Assembly (NCBI RefSeq): GCF_016458275.1
Contig: NZ_JAEMHM010000016.1
Location: forward strand, 62,001-126,000
DNA: 64,000 nt
From: Geomesophilobacter sediminis
GTDB taxonomy: Bacteria; Desulfobacterota; Desulfuromonadia; Geobacterales; Geobacteraceae
Direction of reading: 5' to 3'
Under the pieces are notes generated by a model. It was not told where the DNA came from. It saw only the letters and a program-made list of their open reading frames with translations, and did no database searches. Positions 27,063-35,355 of the stretch are shown one piece after another; within the stretch, counting starts at the first letter, position 1, and each line of letters begins with the position of its first letter. The position numbers were made by a program, and so were the translations under genes.

Positions 27063-27944
27063 TTATCGACCGGAGGTGTTCTTTGACAACTCCTGCTCGA
27101 TGATGCCGATCAGGTCGATGGCGGCCAGCCGCGCCGCGATTTCGACGGGGTTCTCGTTGATCGGCTCCAGGTGGTACTCCGCCTTGCTTTTCTCGAGGGC
27201 GTTCTTTGCGCCGAGGAGCCCCTGGTGGGCAGCCGACATCTCCAGGGATTTCGATATGAGGGTGAACATGGTCCAGTCGAGTTGGACCGGGCTGTTCGCA
27301 AGCTTGCAGTACTTCTTGATGTCTCCGCTCCAGATGATGTTCCCCCGGGCGTCGACGACGCTGATGCCGGAAAAAACGAGGGTCGCCTCCCAGTAGTTCC
27401 CTGCCGAGCCGTACCCCTCGAAGGTTCCCGAAAGCCCCCGGCCGTAGGTGTTCATGTCGATCGAGGTCACCACCCCCTGGATCTCGAGGCTCTCCCGTTT
27501 GACCGGCTTGGTCCGTTTCGGTTTGGGCAGGTCCAACTGGGCGGCGTGCTCCTGGGGGACGCGAACCTCGAGCCCCAGCCGGATGAACTGGTCGATGAAG
27601 GCGTAACGGGCGACGTTGCGCAGGTCCCCGTACATCGCCGCTTTCTGCTCGTCGGAGAGTCCCCAGATCCAGGGCTGTTTGACCTGGAGCAGCCCCTCGT
27701 AGTGTCCGCCGGAAATGACGGTGGCGTTGACGTCGAAGGGGTGAAAGTTGACCTGGGCTCGCTTCAGGTGGGGGGACACGGTGACGGTCTGCGGCATCGT
27801 GGTCGGCGGCAGGGAGCGGGTCTCGCCCATCCGGATCGCCGAGCAGCCGCCGGCCATGAGCATCAGGAGCATCCCGAGCAGGGCCGTCCAAAGGTGCGCA
27901 ACCGGAACCACGAAAGAGGGAGCGGTGGATTTATCTTTTGCCAT
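27063..27944 (-). CDS. Predicted lipoprotein (293 aa)
   Basis: After a basic N terminus, a hydrophobic stretch ends in the lipobox LMAGGC (Cys34), predicting an outer- or inner-membrane lipoprotein. The mature protein has a beta-rich core (TVTVSPHLKRAQVNFHPFDV, IQGVVTSIDMNTYGRGLSGTF, YWEATLVFSGISVVDARGNI). These resemble the GNA1162/LPP20-type assembly lipoproteins that assess exported complexes. A C-terminal helix IAARLAAIDLIGIIEQELSK closes it. ATG 27944 with GAGG upstream is preferred over one five codons earlier. It is divergent from the haem-binding gene at 28110. No specific function assigned. Confidence 0.72.
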   Translation of the reverse strand: MAKDKSTAPSFVVPVAHLWTALLGMLLMLMAGGCSAIRMGETRSLPPTTMPQTVTVSPHLKRAQVNFHPFDVNATVISGGHYEGLLQVKQPWIWGLSDEQKAAMYGDLRNVARYAFIDQFIRLGLEVRVPQEHAAQLDLPKPKRTKPVKRESLEIQGVVTSIDMNTYGRGLSGTFEGYGSAGNYWEATLVFSGISVVDARGNIIWSGDIKKYCKLANSPVQLDWTMFTLISKSLEMSAAHQGLLGAKNALEKSKAEYHLEPINENPVEIAARLAAIDLIGIIEQELSKNTSGR

Positions 27945-28109
27945 CGTTTGTGTCCTCATAGGGGCGGAGAGGCGGGGCTTTGGATGGTGCTGCCCCCATG
28001 GAAGGCTTATCGGCAAATCGGCCGGTAAGGTTGAGGTCGGGTTGTTGCAGTACATTTCGACTGGTATCATCAGGAGCGATTGAAACCAATGAGAAAGGGG
28101 ATGCGTTAC

Positions 28110-28556
28110 ATGACGAAGCGAAGGATTCCATTAGGGAAGATAGTGACCGCGATCATCGTCATTCTGGTGCTCATCCAGGCCGTGCCGTACGGCCGAAATC
28201 ACATCAACCCGCCGGTGCTGCGCGAGCCTGCCTGGGACCGTCCGGCGACCCGCGAGCTTGCCATGCGCGCCTGCTTCGGCTGCCACAGCAACGAAACGGT
28301 CTGGCCCTGGTATTCGCAGGTCGCTCCGATATCGTGGCTGGTCCAACACGACGTGGATGAGGGGCGACGAAAACTGAATTTTTCCGATTGGCGCAATGGG
28401 GCGCGCAAGGGAGAACGTCCCGAGGAGATCCGGGAGGAGGTGACCGAAGGGGAGATGCCGCCGCTCATGTATCGGCTGGCGCATCCGCAGGCCCGGCTCT
28501 CCGAGGAGCAAAAACGGGAGCTGGTGGATGGGGTGGCGAGGTTCAGCCGCCGCTGA
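28110..28556 (+). CDS. Membrane-anchored haem-binding protein (Haem_bd domain)
   Basis: A 148-residue protein with one N-terminal membrane helix (about 10-27) and a periplasmic domain with a single c-type haem motif CFGCH (Cys55, Cys58, His59) followed by SNETVWPWYSQVAPISWLVQ. The arrangement CxxCHSNxTxWPWYS is the hallmark of the Haem_bd family, whose members occur beside respiratory genes in many anaerobes. EEVTEGEMPPLMYRL near the C terminus carries the conserved MPP, with Met a candidate axial ligand. The ATG at 28110 has AAAGGGG nine bases upstream. Monocistronic, with a strong terminator. Probably a small periplasmic electron carrier or sensor. Confidence 0.88.
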   Translation: MTKRRIPLGKIVTAIIVILVLIQAVPYGRNHINPPVLREPAWDRPATRELAMRACFGCHSNETVWPWYSQVAPISWLVQHDVDEGRRKLNFSDWRNGARKGERPEEIREEVTEGEMPPLMYRLAHPQARLSEEQKRELVDGVARFSRR

Positions 28557-28585
28557 CAGGGAGCTTGCCGCTGCAGGATTCAGGC

Positions 28586-28622
28586 AAAAAAGGGGGCCGC
28601 CACCGGGCGGTCCCCTTTTTTC
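28586..28622. terminator. Bidirectional terminator
   Basis: AAAAAAGGGGGCCGCC and GGCGGTCCCCTTTTTT around an ACCG loop. It lies between the convergent haem-protein and hemerythrin-like genes and serves both. Confidence 0.92.
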
Positions 28623-28643
28623 GTCGCCGGCCGACGGGGCGGA

Positions 28644-29063
28644 TCAGGCGCGGCCGCCGAGGTTGCGCTTTTCGAACTCGCTGTAGAGTTTCATCTCCTC
28701 GTTGCGCATCCGCTGGGTGAGGATGGCGAGAAGCCGCCCCAGGTCCTGCGCGAAAACGAGATCCCCCTTGGCGTCGGGTGCGGCGTACTTTTGGAAGAAC
28801 TCGGTCGCCTTCCTGGTGATCTGGTCCATGTCCTTGGCCAGGAGATCGAGGGTCATCCTGAGTTGCTGATCGGTTGCCGCCGCCGTCTTGAGCGCGGGGT
28901 AGAGCTGGAGATCCTCCTTACGCAAATGGGCGAGCAGGCTGGCCTGCGCCGCCTGGAGGATCTTGTGCCCCTCCCGGGTTCCCACCCCCGACTCCCGTAC
29001 CTTGCGCAGCATCTGTTCCATTTCAGCGTGGTCCCGCTTCAGTTCGTCAATCAGCCGTGCCAT
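28644..29063 (-). CDS. Hemerythrin HHE-like protein
   Basis: A four-helix protein of 139 residues of the HHE cation-binding group. Helix 1 carries DHAEM (His12), helix 2 carries HLRKED (His46, Glu50) followed by LQLYPAL. The last helix reads RMRNEEMKLYSEF, where the fold usually has a second HxxxE. Arg118 replaces that His, though Glu122 and Glu123 remain. The di-iron site may therefore be incomplete or use another ligand. GGAGGG precedes the ATG. Convergent with the haem-binding gene; both fit metal or redox handling. O2/NO sensing or iron storage are possible, none shown. Confidence 0.82.
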   Translation of the reverse strand: MARLIDELKRDHAEMEQMLRKVRESGVGTREGHKILQAAQASLLAHLRKEDLQLYPALKTAAATDQQLRMTLDLLAKDMDQITRKATEFFQKYAAPDAKGDLVFAQDLGRLLAILTQRMRNEEMKLYSEFEKRNLGGRA

Positions 29064-29414
29064 CTTACCCTCCTATCTGGGCTACCTGAGGTAGTCGTTT
29101 GAGATGGTTCGATGGTACCCCCGGCACCGGAGTGAGAGTTTGATGCGGGTCAAGAAAACACAAAGACCGGACCTAGACGCTGGAGGCGAGACCCTGTTGA
29201 AGCGCCATCCTGGCGCGAACCGCCGGAGGCGGTGATAATGGTGCCGGCATTCGCGCCTGGAAAGGCGCTCCCACCGGGTAGGCAGCTAACTTGCTGATTC
29301 GCGACAGGAACGTCGCTCCTGCAGGGGAGAGTCGATCCCCGGCTGATTTAGCAGTGGATAACCCTGCCCACAGTGGGGTATATATCTGGGCATTTCGGGC
29401 AGCCGGAGGGAGTC
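29064..29414. other. Repeat-rich divergent intergenic region
   Basis: 350 bases between the hemerythrin-like gene (minus) and the ABC genes (plus). It holds a double family A repeat (29196-29277) and the adjoining element at 29280-29324. No gene. Confidence 0.5.
29196..29324. repeat. Composite dispersed repeat: two inverted family A units plus an adjoining element
   Basis: GAAGCGCC..TGGCGCGAACCGCCGGAGGCGGT and, in reverse, TTCGCGCCTGG..GGCGCTCCCACC form a head-to-head pair. They are followed by GGCAGCTAACTTGCTG and CGACAGGAACGTCGCTCCTG. The same order recurs at 35084-35230. Confidence 0.7.
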
Positions 29415-30212
29415 GTGACGCTGATGGGGGATGGCAAAGATAATCAAGCGGTAAAAATCCGCGTCGAAAATGTCGGCGTGGTACGTGGTGTCCCCGGCGG
29501 TTCCGTCGTCATCGTCGATGACGTCTCCTTCGCTGCGGGGCGGGGGGAGACCACCACCATCATCGGCCCGTCCGGCAGCGGCAAGAGCACGCTGATCCGT
29601 CTCCTCAACCGTCTCGACGAGCCGAGTTCGGGCCGGATCTACCTGGACGATACGGAAACCGGCACGCTGGACCCGCTGGAGCTGCGCCGCCGGGTCGCGA
29701 TGGTGCTGCAGAAGCCGTTCATGTTCCCGGGAAGCGTCCTGGACAACCTGCAGCTTCCTTTTCGTTATCGCAATGCGGCGCCTCCGTCCGCCGATTCCGA
29801 CGAGGTCCGGCGTGCGGTCGCCCTGGCCCGGCTCTCTCCCGATTTTCTGGACCGCGAGGCGCGCTCCCTCTCCGGCGGCGAACAGCAGCGGGTGAACCTG
29901 GCGCGCGCCCTGATCGGCCGCCCGGAGGTGCTCCTTCTGGACGAGCCGACCAGCGCCCTGGACCGCCCCACTGCCGATCATCTCGCCGCCACCCTGCATG
30001 ACGTCTGCCGCTCGGAACAGCTCGCCATCGTGATGGTGACCCACGACCTGCGCCTGGCCCAGCACACCGCCGACCACCTGATCTACCTGGAAAAGGGAAG
30101 GGTGGTCGAGGAGGGGGGCGCGGCGGAGCTGCTCGCCCGGCCGCAGACCGAGGCGTTCCGGCAGTTTCTGGCCGAGCCGGCCTGGGAAAAGGAGTCGACC
30201 GATGGAAAGTAA
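29415..30212 (+). CDS. fetA: ABC transporter ATP-binding protein (FetA/YbbL-like)
   Basis: A 265-residue ABC ATPase: Walker A GPSGSGKST (51-59), Q-loop in VLQKPFMF, signature LSGGEQQR (151-158), Walker B VLLLDEP (171-177), and the H-loop VTHD. It pairs with the permease that overlaps its end by 11 bases. The pair matches E. coli FetA/FetB (YbbLM), an inner-membrane exporter linked to iron homeostasis under oxidative stress. The start is taken as GTG 29415, five bases after GGAGG; an ATG nine bases further in is possible. Confidence 0.88.
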   Translation: MTLMGDGKDNQAVKIRVENVGVVRGVPGGSVVIVDDVSFAAGRGETTTIIGPSGSGKSTLIRLLNRLDEPSSGRIYLDDTETGTLDPLELRRRVAMVLQKPFMFPGSVLDNLQLPFRYRNAAPPSADSDEVRRAVALARLSPDFLDREARSLSGGEQQRVNLARALIGRPEVLLLDEPTSALDRPTADHLAATLHDVCRSEQLAIVMVTHDLRLAQHTADHLIYLEKGRVVEEGGAAELLARPQTEAFRQFLAEPAWEKESTDGK

Positions 30213-30984
30213 CCACGTGGTTCCGATGGACCTCGCCCAGTTGGGCTTCGCCTACGGGCTGATCCTTCTCGCCGCCGGGTTGTCCCGGCTGCGCAAGATC
30301 GGGCAGGAAGGCAAACTTTTGTGGGACTCGCTCCGCATGGTCTTGCAGCTTCTGGCGGTGGGATACCTGCTGCACCTGGTTTTCGCCGTCCGCTCGCCCC
30401 TTCCGGTCCTTTTGATGCTCCTGGCCATGACCGGGTTTTCGCTCCAGATCGCGGGAACCCGCATCAAACGGCGGATGCCGCACTTTTACCGGGTGGTCGG
30501 GAGTTCGATCGTCATCGGCTGCGGCGCGGTGACCTTCTACTTTTGTCTGCTGGTGGTCGGCTACACCCCTTGGTTCGATCCGCGCTACCTGATCCCGCTC
30601 GCGGGAATGATCATCGGCAACGCCATGAACGGCGCCACCCTTGCCGCGGAGCGGCTCTCCTCGGAGATGCACGACCGCCGCGAGGAGATCGAAACCGCCC
30701 TCTGCCTGGGCGCCAACGCCCGGCAGGCCGCCGAGCCCGCGGTGCGCAACGCCTACAAGGCTTCCCTCATCCCCACCATGAACACCATGGCGGCAACCGG
30801 GATCGTGGCGCTCCCCGGGATGATGACCGGCCAGATCCTCTCCGGCACCGAGCCGGGGGTTGCGGTCCGCTACCAGATTGCCATCATGTGCGCCATCACC
30901 GGTGCGGTTGCCATCACCTCCTTTCTCATCCTCCTCCAGGGCTACCGGCACTACTTCACCGAGGCGCACCAGCTCAAGGAATAG
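30202..30984 (+). CDS. fetB: ABC transporter permease (FetB/YbbM, UPF0014)
   Basis: Inner-membrane permease of 260 residues with about seven hydrophobic helices. The UPF0014 signature is clear: LIPLAGMIIGNAMNGATLAAERL, then REEIETALCLGANARQAAEP, then PTMNTMAATGIVALPGMMTGQILSG. AAGGAG lies inside the end of fetA and the two frames overlap by 11 bases, so translation is coupled. E. coli FetB is implicated in iron export and peroxide resistance; the same role is inferred. No metal-responsive operator is recognisable upstream. Confidence 0.92.
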   Translation: MESNHVVPMDLAQLGFAYGLILLAAGLSRLRKIGQEGKLLWDSLRMVLQLLAVGYLLHLVFAVRSPLPVLLMLLAMTGFSLQIAGTRIKRRMPHFYRVVGSSIVIGCGAVTFYFCLLVVGYTPWFDPRYLIPLAGMIIGNAMNGATLAAERLSSEMHDRREEIETALCLGANARQAAEPAVRNAYKASLIPTMNTMAATGIVALPGMMTGQILSGTEPGVAVRYQIAIMCAITGAVAITSFLILLQGYRHYFTEAHQLKE

Positions 30985-31157
30985 GGACCGTTGAGCGGAC
31001 TGCAAAGCCCTGCCGCGATTGTTATGTCGGGGCTTGTTTTTTAGTATGGAGCTTCGATCATCGCTGGTGCTATTCTGATTGAGTAAACTCATCATTGAAT
31101 CTACGTACTGAGACAGTTTCAGATCAGCTTCATAGCTTGCGGCACAGGAGGCACGAG

Positions 31158-32132
31158 ATGAGCAAAGCGGTATGTTTCAGTGAGTTCGGAGGGCCCGAGG
31201 TCCTCCGTTACATGGATGTCGAGGTTCCCGAACCCGGTCCCGGGGAGGTGCGGATTCGCCACCGGGCGGTGGGGGTCAACTTCGTCGATATCTATCAGCG
31301 CAGCGGCCTTTACCAGGTGAAACTCCCGGCGGTCGCCGGCAACGAGGGGGCCGGGGTCGTCGAGGCGGTCGGTGCCGGGGTGACGGCGCTGAAGCCGGGG
31401 GACCGGGTCGCCTATGCCGGGAAGTTGGGCGCCTATTGCCAGGCGCGGGTCATACCGGCGGACCGGCTCTGCCTGCTTCCAGACAACATCGGGTTCGAGC
31501 AGGCGGCGGGGATGATGCTCAAGGGGCTGACCGTCCAGTACCTGATCCGCCAGACCTACCGGGTCGAGGCGGGGGACACGGTCCTGTTCCATGCCGCAGC
31601 CGGCGGGGTGGGGCTGATCGCCTGCCAGTGGCTGAAAGCGCTCGGCGCCCGGGTGATCGGCACCGCCGGGTCCCAGGAGAAGTGCCAGTTGGCGCTTAAG
31701 TTCGGCGCCGACCACTGCATCAACTACCGTAACGAGAACGTGGTGGAGCGGGTGCGCGAGCTGACCAACGGCGAGGGGGTGCCGGTGGTCTACGATTCGG
31801 TGGGGAAGGATACCTTCGAGTCGTCGCTCAAATGCCTGCGCCCTTACGGGCTCATGGTTTCCTTCGGCAACGCCTCCGGGCCGGTGCCGCCGTTCGATCT
31901 GTCGATCCTGTCGCAGCTCGGCTCGCTTTACATCACCCGTCCGACCATGATGACCTACACCGAGAAGGCCGACGACCTCAGGGCGATGGCGGATGAGCTT
32001 TTCAACGCGGTGACCACCGGGAACGTCCGGATCGAGGTGCAGCAGCGGTTCGATCTGAAGGATGCGGCGCAGGCGCACCGGGATCTGGAAGCGAGGAAGA
32101 CGACCGGGTCGACGATATTGCTGCCGGAGTAA
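31158..32132 (+). CDS. qor: NADPH:quinone oxidoreductase (QOR family)
   Basis: Zinc-free medium-chain reductase of 324 residues. The N-terminal MSKAVCFSEFGGPEVLRYMDV and GVNFVDIYQRSGLY are characteristic of quinone oxidoreductase 1. The NADPH-binding motif is HAAAGGVGLIACQWLKALGA near residue 145, and DSVGKDTFESSLKCLRPYG follows. Family members reduce quinones by one electron. The ATG at 31158 follows AGGAGG; an upstream in-frame extension has no ribosome site. Single gene with its own terminator. Confidence 0.93.
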   Translation: MSKAVCFSEFGGPEVLRYMDVEVPEPGPGEVRIRHRAVGVNFVDIYQRSGLYQVKLPAVAGNEGAGVVEAVGAGVTALKPGDRVAYAGKLGAYCQARVIPADRLCLLPDNIGFEQAAGMMLKGLTVQYLIRQTYRVEAGDTVLFHAAAGGVGLIACQWLKALGARVIGTAGSQEKCQLALKFGADHCINYRNENVVERVRELTNGEGVPVVYDSVGKDTFESSLKCLRPYGLMVSFGNASGPVPPFDLSILSQLGSLYITRPTMMTYTEKADDLRAMADELFNAVTTGNVRIEVQQRFDLKDAAQAHRDLEARKTTGSTILLPE

Positions 32133-32164
32133 GGTAGTTGGCTGAAACGGGACCATGCAAAGGG

Positions 32165-32197
32165 ACAGGCGGTCTTGCTACGGGACCGCCTGTTTCT
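32165..32197 (+). terminator. Intrinsic terminator after qor
   Basis: A perfect 10-bp stem ACAGGCGGTC (32165-32174) with GACCGCCTGT (32184-32193), followed by TTCTTT. Confidence 0.85.
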
Positions 32198-32211
32198 TTG
32201 TGCGCCGGAGT

Positions 32212-32253
32212 CCCCGCCTCCGGCGGTTCGCGCCAGAAATGGCGCTCCTGCAG
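32212..32253 (-). repeat. Dispersed palindromic repeat, family A (copy 5)
   Basis: CCCCGCCTCCGGCGGTTCGC followed by GCCAGAAATGGCGCTCC, inverse orientation. Confidence 0.72.
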
Positions 32254-32405
32254 GAGCATGCAAAGGCCGGGCGGGGGCTTGCTAAGTTGTTAGTGCTTTA
32301 AACGCCCGGATTATGCTAAAACAGGAAGGTACCTTGAACGTCACCTAAAGGGCAGCCCACGGTCTCTCTAAAAGAACGAGGCTGCATCGGCACTCACCCC
32401 TACCT

Positions 32406-33902
32406 ATGAGTTCCCTGAAAAAACTCGCCCGCCAGACGGCGACCTACGGCCTGAGCAGCATCGTCGGAAGACTGATCAACTACTTCCTGGTCCCGCTCTA
32501 CACCCGCATCTTTCTCCCCCAGGAATACGGCATCGTCACCGAGCTCTACGCCTACGCGAGTTTCCTCATGATCCTGCTCACCTTCGGGATGGAGACCACC
32601 TTCTTCCGTTTCTCCGAGAGCGACCATGACAAGGAAAGCGTCTATGCCACGTCGCTTTGGCCGGTCGTCACGGTGAACCTCATCTTCGCCGCCGGCGGGA
32701 TCCTCAGCGCCTCCTACTTTTCCGGCAAACTCCATTACGGCGACCACGCCGAGTACATCGTCTATTTCGTCCTGATCCTCGCCCTGGACGCGATCACCGC
32801 CATTCCGTTCGCGCGGCTCAGACAGCAGCACCAGGCGCTCCGCTTCTCGACCATCAAGCTCGTCAACATCGGCATCAACGTCCTTTGCAACTTCTTCTTC
32901 CTGATCTTCTGCCCCTACCTGGTCAGACACGGGGTGCAGCTGCCGGACGCTCTCTACCACTCCACCGGCCGGGTCGGCTACGTCTTTCTCTCCAACATGA
33001 TCGCGAGCGCCGCCACGCTGGTCATCCTGCACCGGGAGCTCTGCGCGGTGCGGCCGGCGTTCGACCGCAAACTGCTCAAGGAGATGACCTGGTACACCCT
33101 GCCGCTGCTTTTGGCCGGGCTCGCCGGGATGGTCAACGAGACCCTGGACCGGATCCTGCTCCGGTACCTTCTCGTGGTGCCGCACGGCATCGCCGACGCC
33201 GGCGCCTACGTGATGGCGCAGATGGGGATCTACGGCGCCAATTACAAGATCTCCATCCTGATGACCCTTTTCATCCAGACCTTCCGGTACGCGGCGGAAC
33301 CGTTTTTCTTCGCGCAGGCGCGGGAACACGATTCCCGGCACATCTACAGCCAGGTGATGACCTACTTCATCGTCTTCGGTCTGATGATCTTCCTCGGGGC
33401 GACGCTCTACATCGACATCATCAAGCATTTCGTCGGGAGAAAGTACTATTCCGGGCTCGGTATCGTGCCCATCCTGCTGTTGGCCAACCTCTGCCTGGGG
33501 ATCATCTTCAACCTCTCCATCTGGTACAAGCTCAACAACAAGACCAGGTACGGGGCGTATCTCACCTTTTTCGGGGCCACGGTGACCATCGCCGCCAACT
33601 TCGTGCTCATCCCGATCCTGGGCTATGCCGGGGCGGCCTGGGCCACCTTCATCTGCTACTTCCTGATGATGCTCCTCTCTTACTTTTGGGGACAGAAGCA
33701 CTTCTACGTGGAGTATGAGACCACGAAGATCCTCGGGTATGTCGGGTTCGCCCTCGGGCTGTTTTTCCTGAGCCGCTACTGGCCCTTCCGGTCCCCGTTG
33801 CTGCTCTTTGCCGCCAACAGTGCGGCGTTTCTCTTGTTTGTCGGAGTGGCCGTTTACAAGGAAAAGCTCACCAGGGTGCTGTTGCCAAGGAAGGCGGCGT
33901 AA
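32406..33902 (+). CDS. Polysaccharide flippase (Wzx/MATE-like oligosaccharide exporter)
   Basis: Membrane protein of 498 residues with 12-14 predicted helices, of the PST/oligosaccharide flippase family. It opens SSLKKLARQTATYGLSSIVG and RLINYFLVPLYTRIFLPQEYG, the classical Wzx start, and has paired helices throughout (LLLANLCLGIIFNLSIWYKL in the second half). It would flip lipid-linked oligosaccharides across the inner membrane. No convincing ribosome site precedes the ATG. Unusually, no glycosyltransferases, polymerase or sugar-nucleotide genes are near: its neighbours are qor and a Sel1 protein, so its partner pathway lies elsewhere. Confidence 0.9.
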   Translation: MSSLKKLARQTATYGLSSIVGRLINYFLVPLYTRIFLPQEYGIVTELYAYASFLMILLTFGMETTFFRFSESDHDKESVYATSLWPVVTVNLIFAAGGILSASYFSGKLHYGDHAEYIVYFVLILALDAITAIPFARLRQQHQALRFSTIKLVNIGINVLCNFFFLIFCPYLVRHGVQLPDALYHSTGRVGYVFLSNMIASAATLVILHRELCAVRPAFDRKLLKEMTWYTLPLLLAGLAGMVNETLDRILLRYLLVVPHGIADAGAYVMAQMGIYGANYKISILMTLFIQTFRYAAEPFFFAQAREHDSRHIYSQVMTYFIVFGLMIFLGATLYIDIIKHFVGRKYYSGLGIVPILLLANLCLGIIFNLSIWYKLNNKTRYGAYLTFFGATVTIAANFVLIPILGYAGAAWATFICYFLMMLLSYFWGQKHFYVEYETTKILGYVGFALGLFFLSRYWPFRSPLLLFAANSAAFLLFVGVAVYKEKLTRVLLPRKAA

Positions 33903-33916
33903 GCGAGGGCCGTTTA

Positions 33917-33957
33917 ACCCCATCCTCACCCGGTCTTTCCCTTGAAGGGGAGGGGAG
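33917..33957 (+). repeat. Dispersed palindromic repeat, family B (copy 4)
   Basis: ACCCCATCCTCACCCGGTC then TTTCCCTTGAAGGGGAGGGG, 15 bases after the flippase stop codon. Confidence 0.75.
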
Positions 33958-33996
33958 CTCGGGCAGCTTTTCTAGCCAGAAAGGATTGTTCCAACT

Positions 33997-34548
33997 ATGA
34001 AATACGGGCGCTTTCCGTGGTTGCTTCTGATGATTTCCCTTGTAGCTGTTTCTCCTGCGTTTGGCGCCGGCATCGAGGCGGCGCGGGCCGCCTATGACAA
34101 GGGGAACTACGGGCTGGCCCTGTCGCTGTACCAGGAGTGCGCGGAACAGGGAAGCCTCGAGGCGCAATACGCGGTGGGACTCCTGATCCACGATGGCAAG
34201 GGGACCCCCGCGGACCCGGTACTCGCGGTGAAGTGGGTGCAAAAGGCCGCGGAACAGGGGTACGCCGAAGCGCAGCTCTGCCTGGGCTCCTTTTACTTCG
34301 ACGGGGACGGCGTCAAGGCGGATTACGAGCTCTCGGTCCAGTGGTACCTGAGGGCGGCCAAGCAGGGGAACCTGGACGCCATCTTCAACATGGGTTTCAT
34401 GTACGAGAACGGCCTTGGCGTCGCCCTTGATTGCGACAAGGCCCGGGAATGGTACGAGAAGGCCGCCGCTCAGGGGGACCAGGAAGCGATCGAAGTCCTG
34501 GAATACTTCTCCTGCCGGGAGTACGCCAACGTCGCCTCTTTGAGGTAG
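33997..34548 (+). CDS. Exported Sel1-repeat protein
   Basis: A 183-residue protein with a signal peptide (cleavage near PAFGA-G, residue 24). Tandem Sel1-like repeats then run from about residue 30: SLEAQYAVGLLIHDGKGTPA, YAEAQLCLGSFYFDGDGVKA and NLDAIFNMGFMYENGLGVAL, each followed by a KWVQKAAEQG-type helix. Sel1 solenoids mediate protein-protein contacts, here in the periplasm. Start at 33997 with AAAGGA upstream. It is followed after 38 bases by another exported protein on the same strand, so the two may form an operon. Confidence 0.88.
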   Translation: MKYGRFPWLLLMISLVAVSPAFGAGIEAARAAYDKGNYGLALSLYQECAEQGSLEAQYAVGLLIHDGKGTPADPVLAVKWVQKAAEQGYAEAQLCLGSFYFDGDGVKADYELSVQWYLRAAKQGNLDAIFNMGFMYENGLGVALDCDKAREWYEKAAAQGDQEAIEVLEYFSCREYANVASLR

Positions 34549-34586
34549 TTCGTTTCCAAATCAACCGTTGAAGGAGGCTGCCGTTC

Positions 34587-35075
34587 ATGTTGCGACGCAC
34601 TATCGCTCTTTCCCTGGTTTCCCTGCTGTCTTTGTCGGCCGTGCCCCTGGCGCGGGCCGAGAACACCGGATCCTACCCGGAAACCGTAGCTGCCATCGAA
34701 CGCATCATGAACTGCAGCAAGTCACCGGTCCGCAACGACACCTATCCGTATTTGCGCTTCCAAAACTGCCGTCTGGATTATGTTGTCTCCGGGACCTACC
34801 CGGTCGGCACCCCCTACACGCTTAGCTTCACCGGACTCGATTTTTCCGGCTTGAACCCTGCCGAATCCAGAACCGGACACGACTACACTGCCTTTGTCCT
34901 GCTTTACTTCGGTACGCCCTTTACCTACCGGGATGATGTCCAGGAGATCAAGGTCCGCTCCACCGTGGTCAATGTCGCCAATGACAAGGACGCGGCAGCG
35001 CTTTTGAAGGCGTTTTTTCGCCTGGGAGAGCTGTGCCGGGAAAACGGGAGGGATGCGGCGAAGAGCGGGCGGTGA
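34587..35075 (+). CDS. Exported protein of unknown function (162 aa)
   Basis: The signal peptide ends PLARA-EN (residue 24). The mature domain has Cys43 (IMNCSK) and Cys60 (FQNCRL) spaced to form a disulfide, alternating beta strands (RLDYVVSGTYPVGTPYTLSF, FVLLYFGTPFTY, IKVRSTVVNV), and a C-terminal helix ending ELCRENG. I recognise no family. GGAGG lies nine bases before the ATG. It probably shares a transcript with the Sel1 gene. Periplasmic location is a firm inference; function is not. Confidence 0.75.
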   Translation: MLRRTIALSLVSLLSLSAVPLARAENTGSYPETVAAIERIMNCSKSPVRNDTYPYLRFQNCRLDYVVSGTYPVGTPYTLSFTGLDFSGLNPAESRTGHDYTAFVLLYFGTPFTYRDDVQEIKVRSTVVNVANDKDAAALLKAFFRLGELCRENGRDAAKSGR

Positions 35076-35083
35076 AGTTTTAC

Positions 35084-35230
35084 TGTGGGAGCGCCTTTCC
35101 CGGCGCGAACCGTCGCAGGCGGCAACAACGGTTGTGATCAATCGCCTCGAAATGCGCCCCCAAAGGCTCGGCAGCTACCTTGCTTGTTCACGGAGCCTTG
35201 ATCGCGACCGGAATGTCGCTCCTACCGGCG
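35084..35230. repeat. Composite dispersed repeat (family A pair plus adjoining element)
   Basis: GTGGGAGCGCCTTTCCCGGC and GCGAACCGTCGCAGGCGG, then a degenerate reverse unit to 35163. It is followed by GGCAGCTACCTTGCTTG and TCGCGACCGGAATGTCGC. Same order as 29196-29324. Confidence 0.72.
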
Positions 35231-35269
35231 TCCACCTTGTCAACGAGGCGGTGGGAAGATCGAAATCAC

Positions 35270-35311
35270 TTTTTATGGAAATTTTATGCTTTGTTTAAGG
35301 GCACTTTAGAA
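35270..35311 (+). promoter_or_regulatory. Phased direct repeats and promoter of the two-component operon
   Basis: TTTTATG at 35270-35276 is repeated exactly 11 bases later at 35281-35287, and again as GTTTAAG at 35292-35298. A -10-like TAGAAC lies at about 35305. Direct repeats with 11-bp phasing just upstream of a -10 are the standard layout for OmpR/PhoB-class activators; the operon encodes such a regulator. Confidence 0.6.
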
Positions 35312-35355
35312 CTGTCCGGTAGGGTAGCCTCATCTTAAACCCAAGGAGGCAATCC

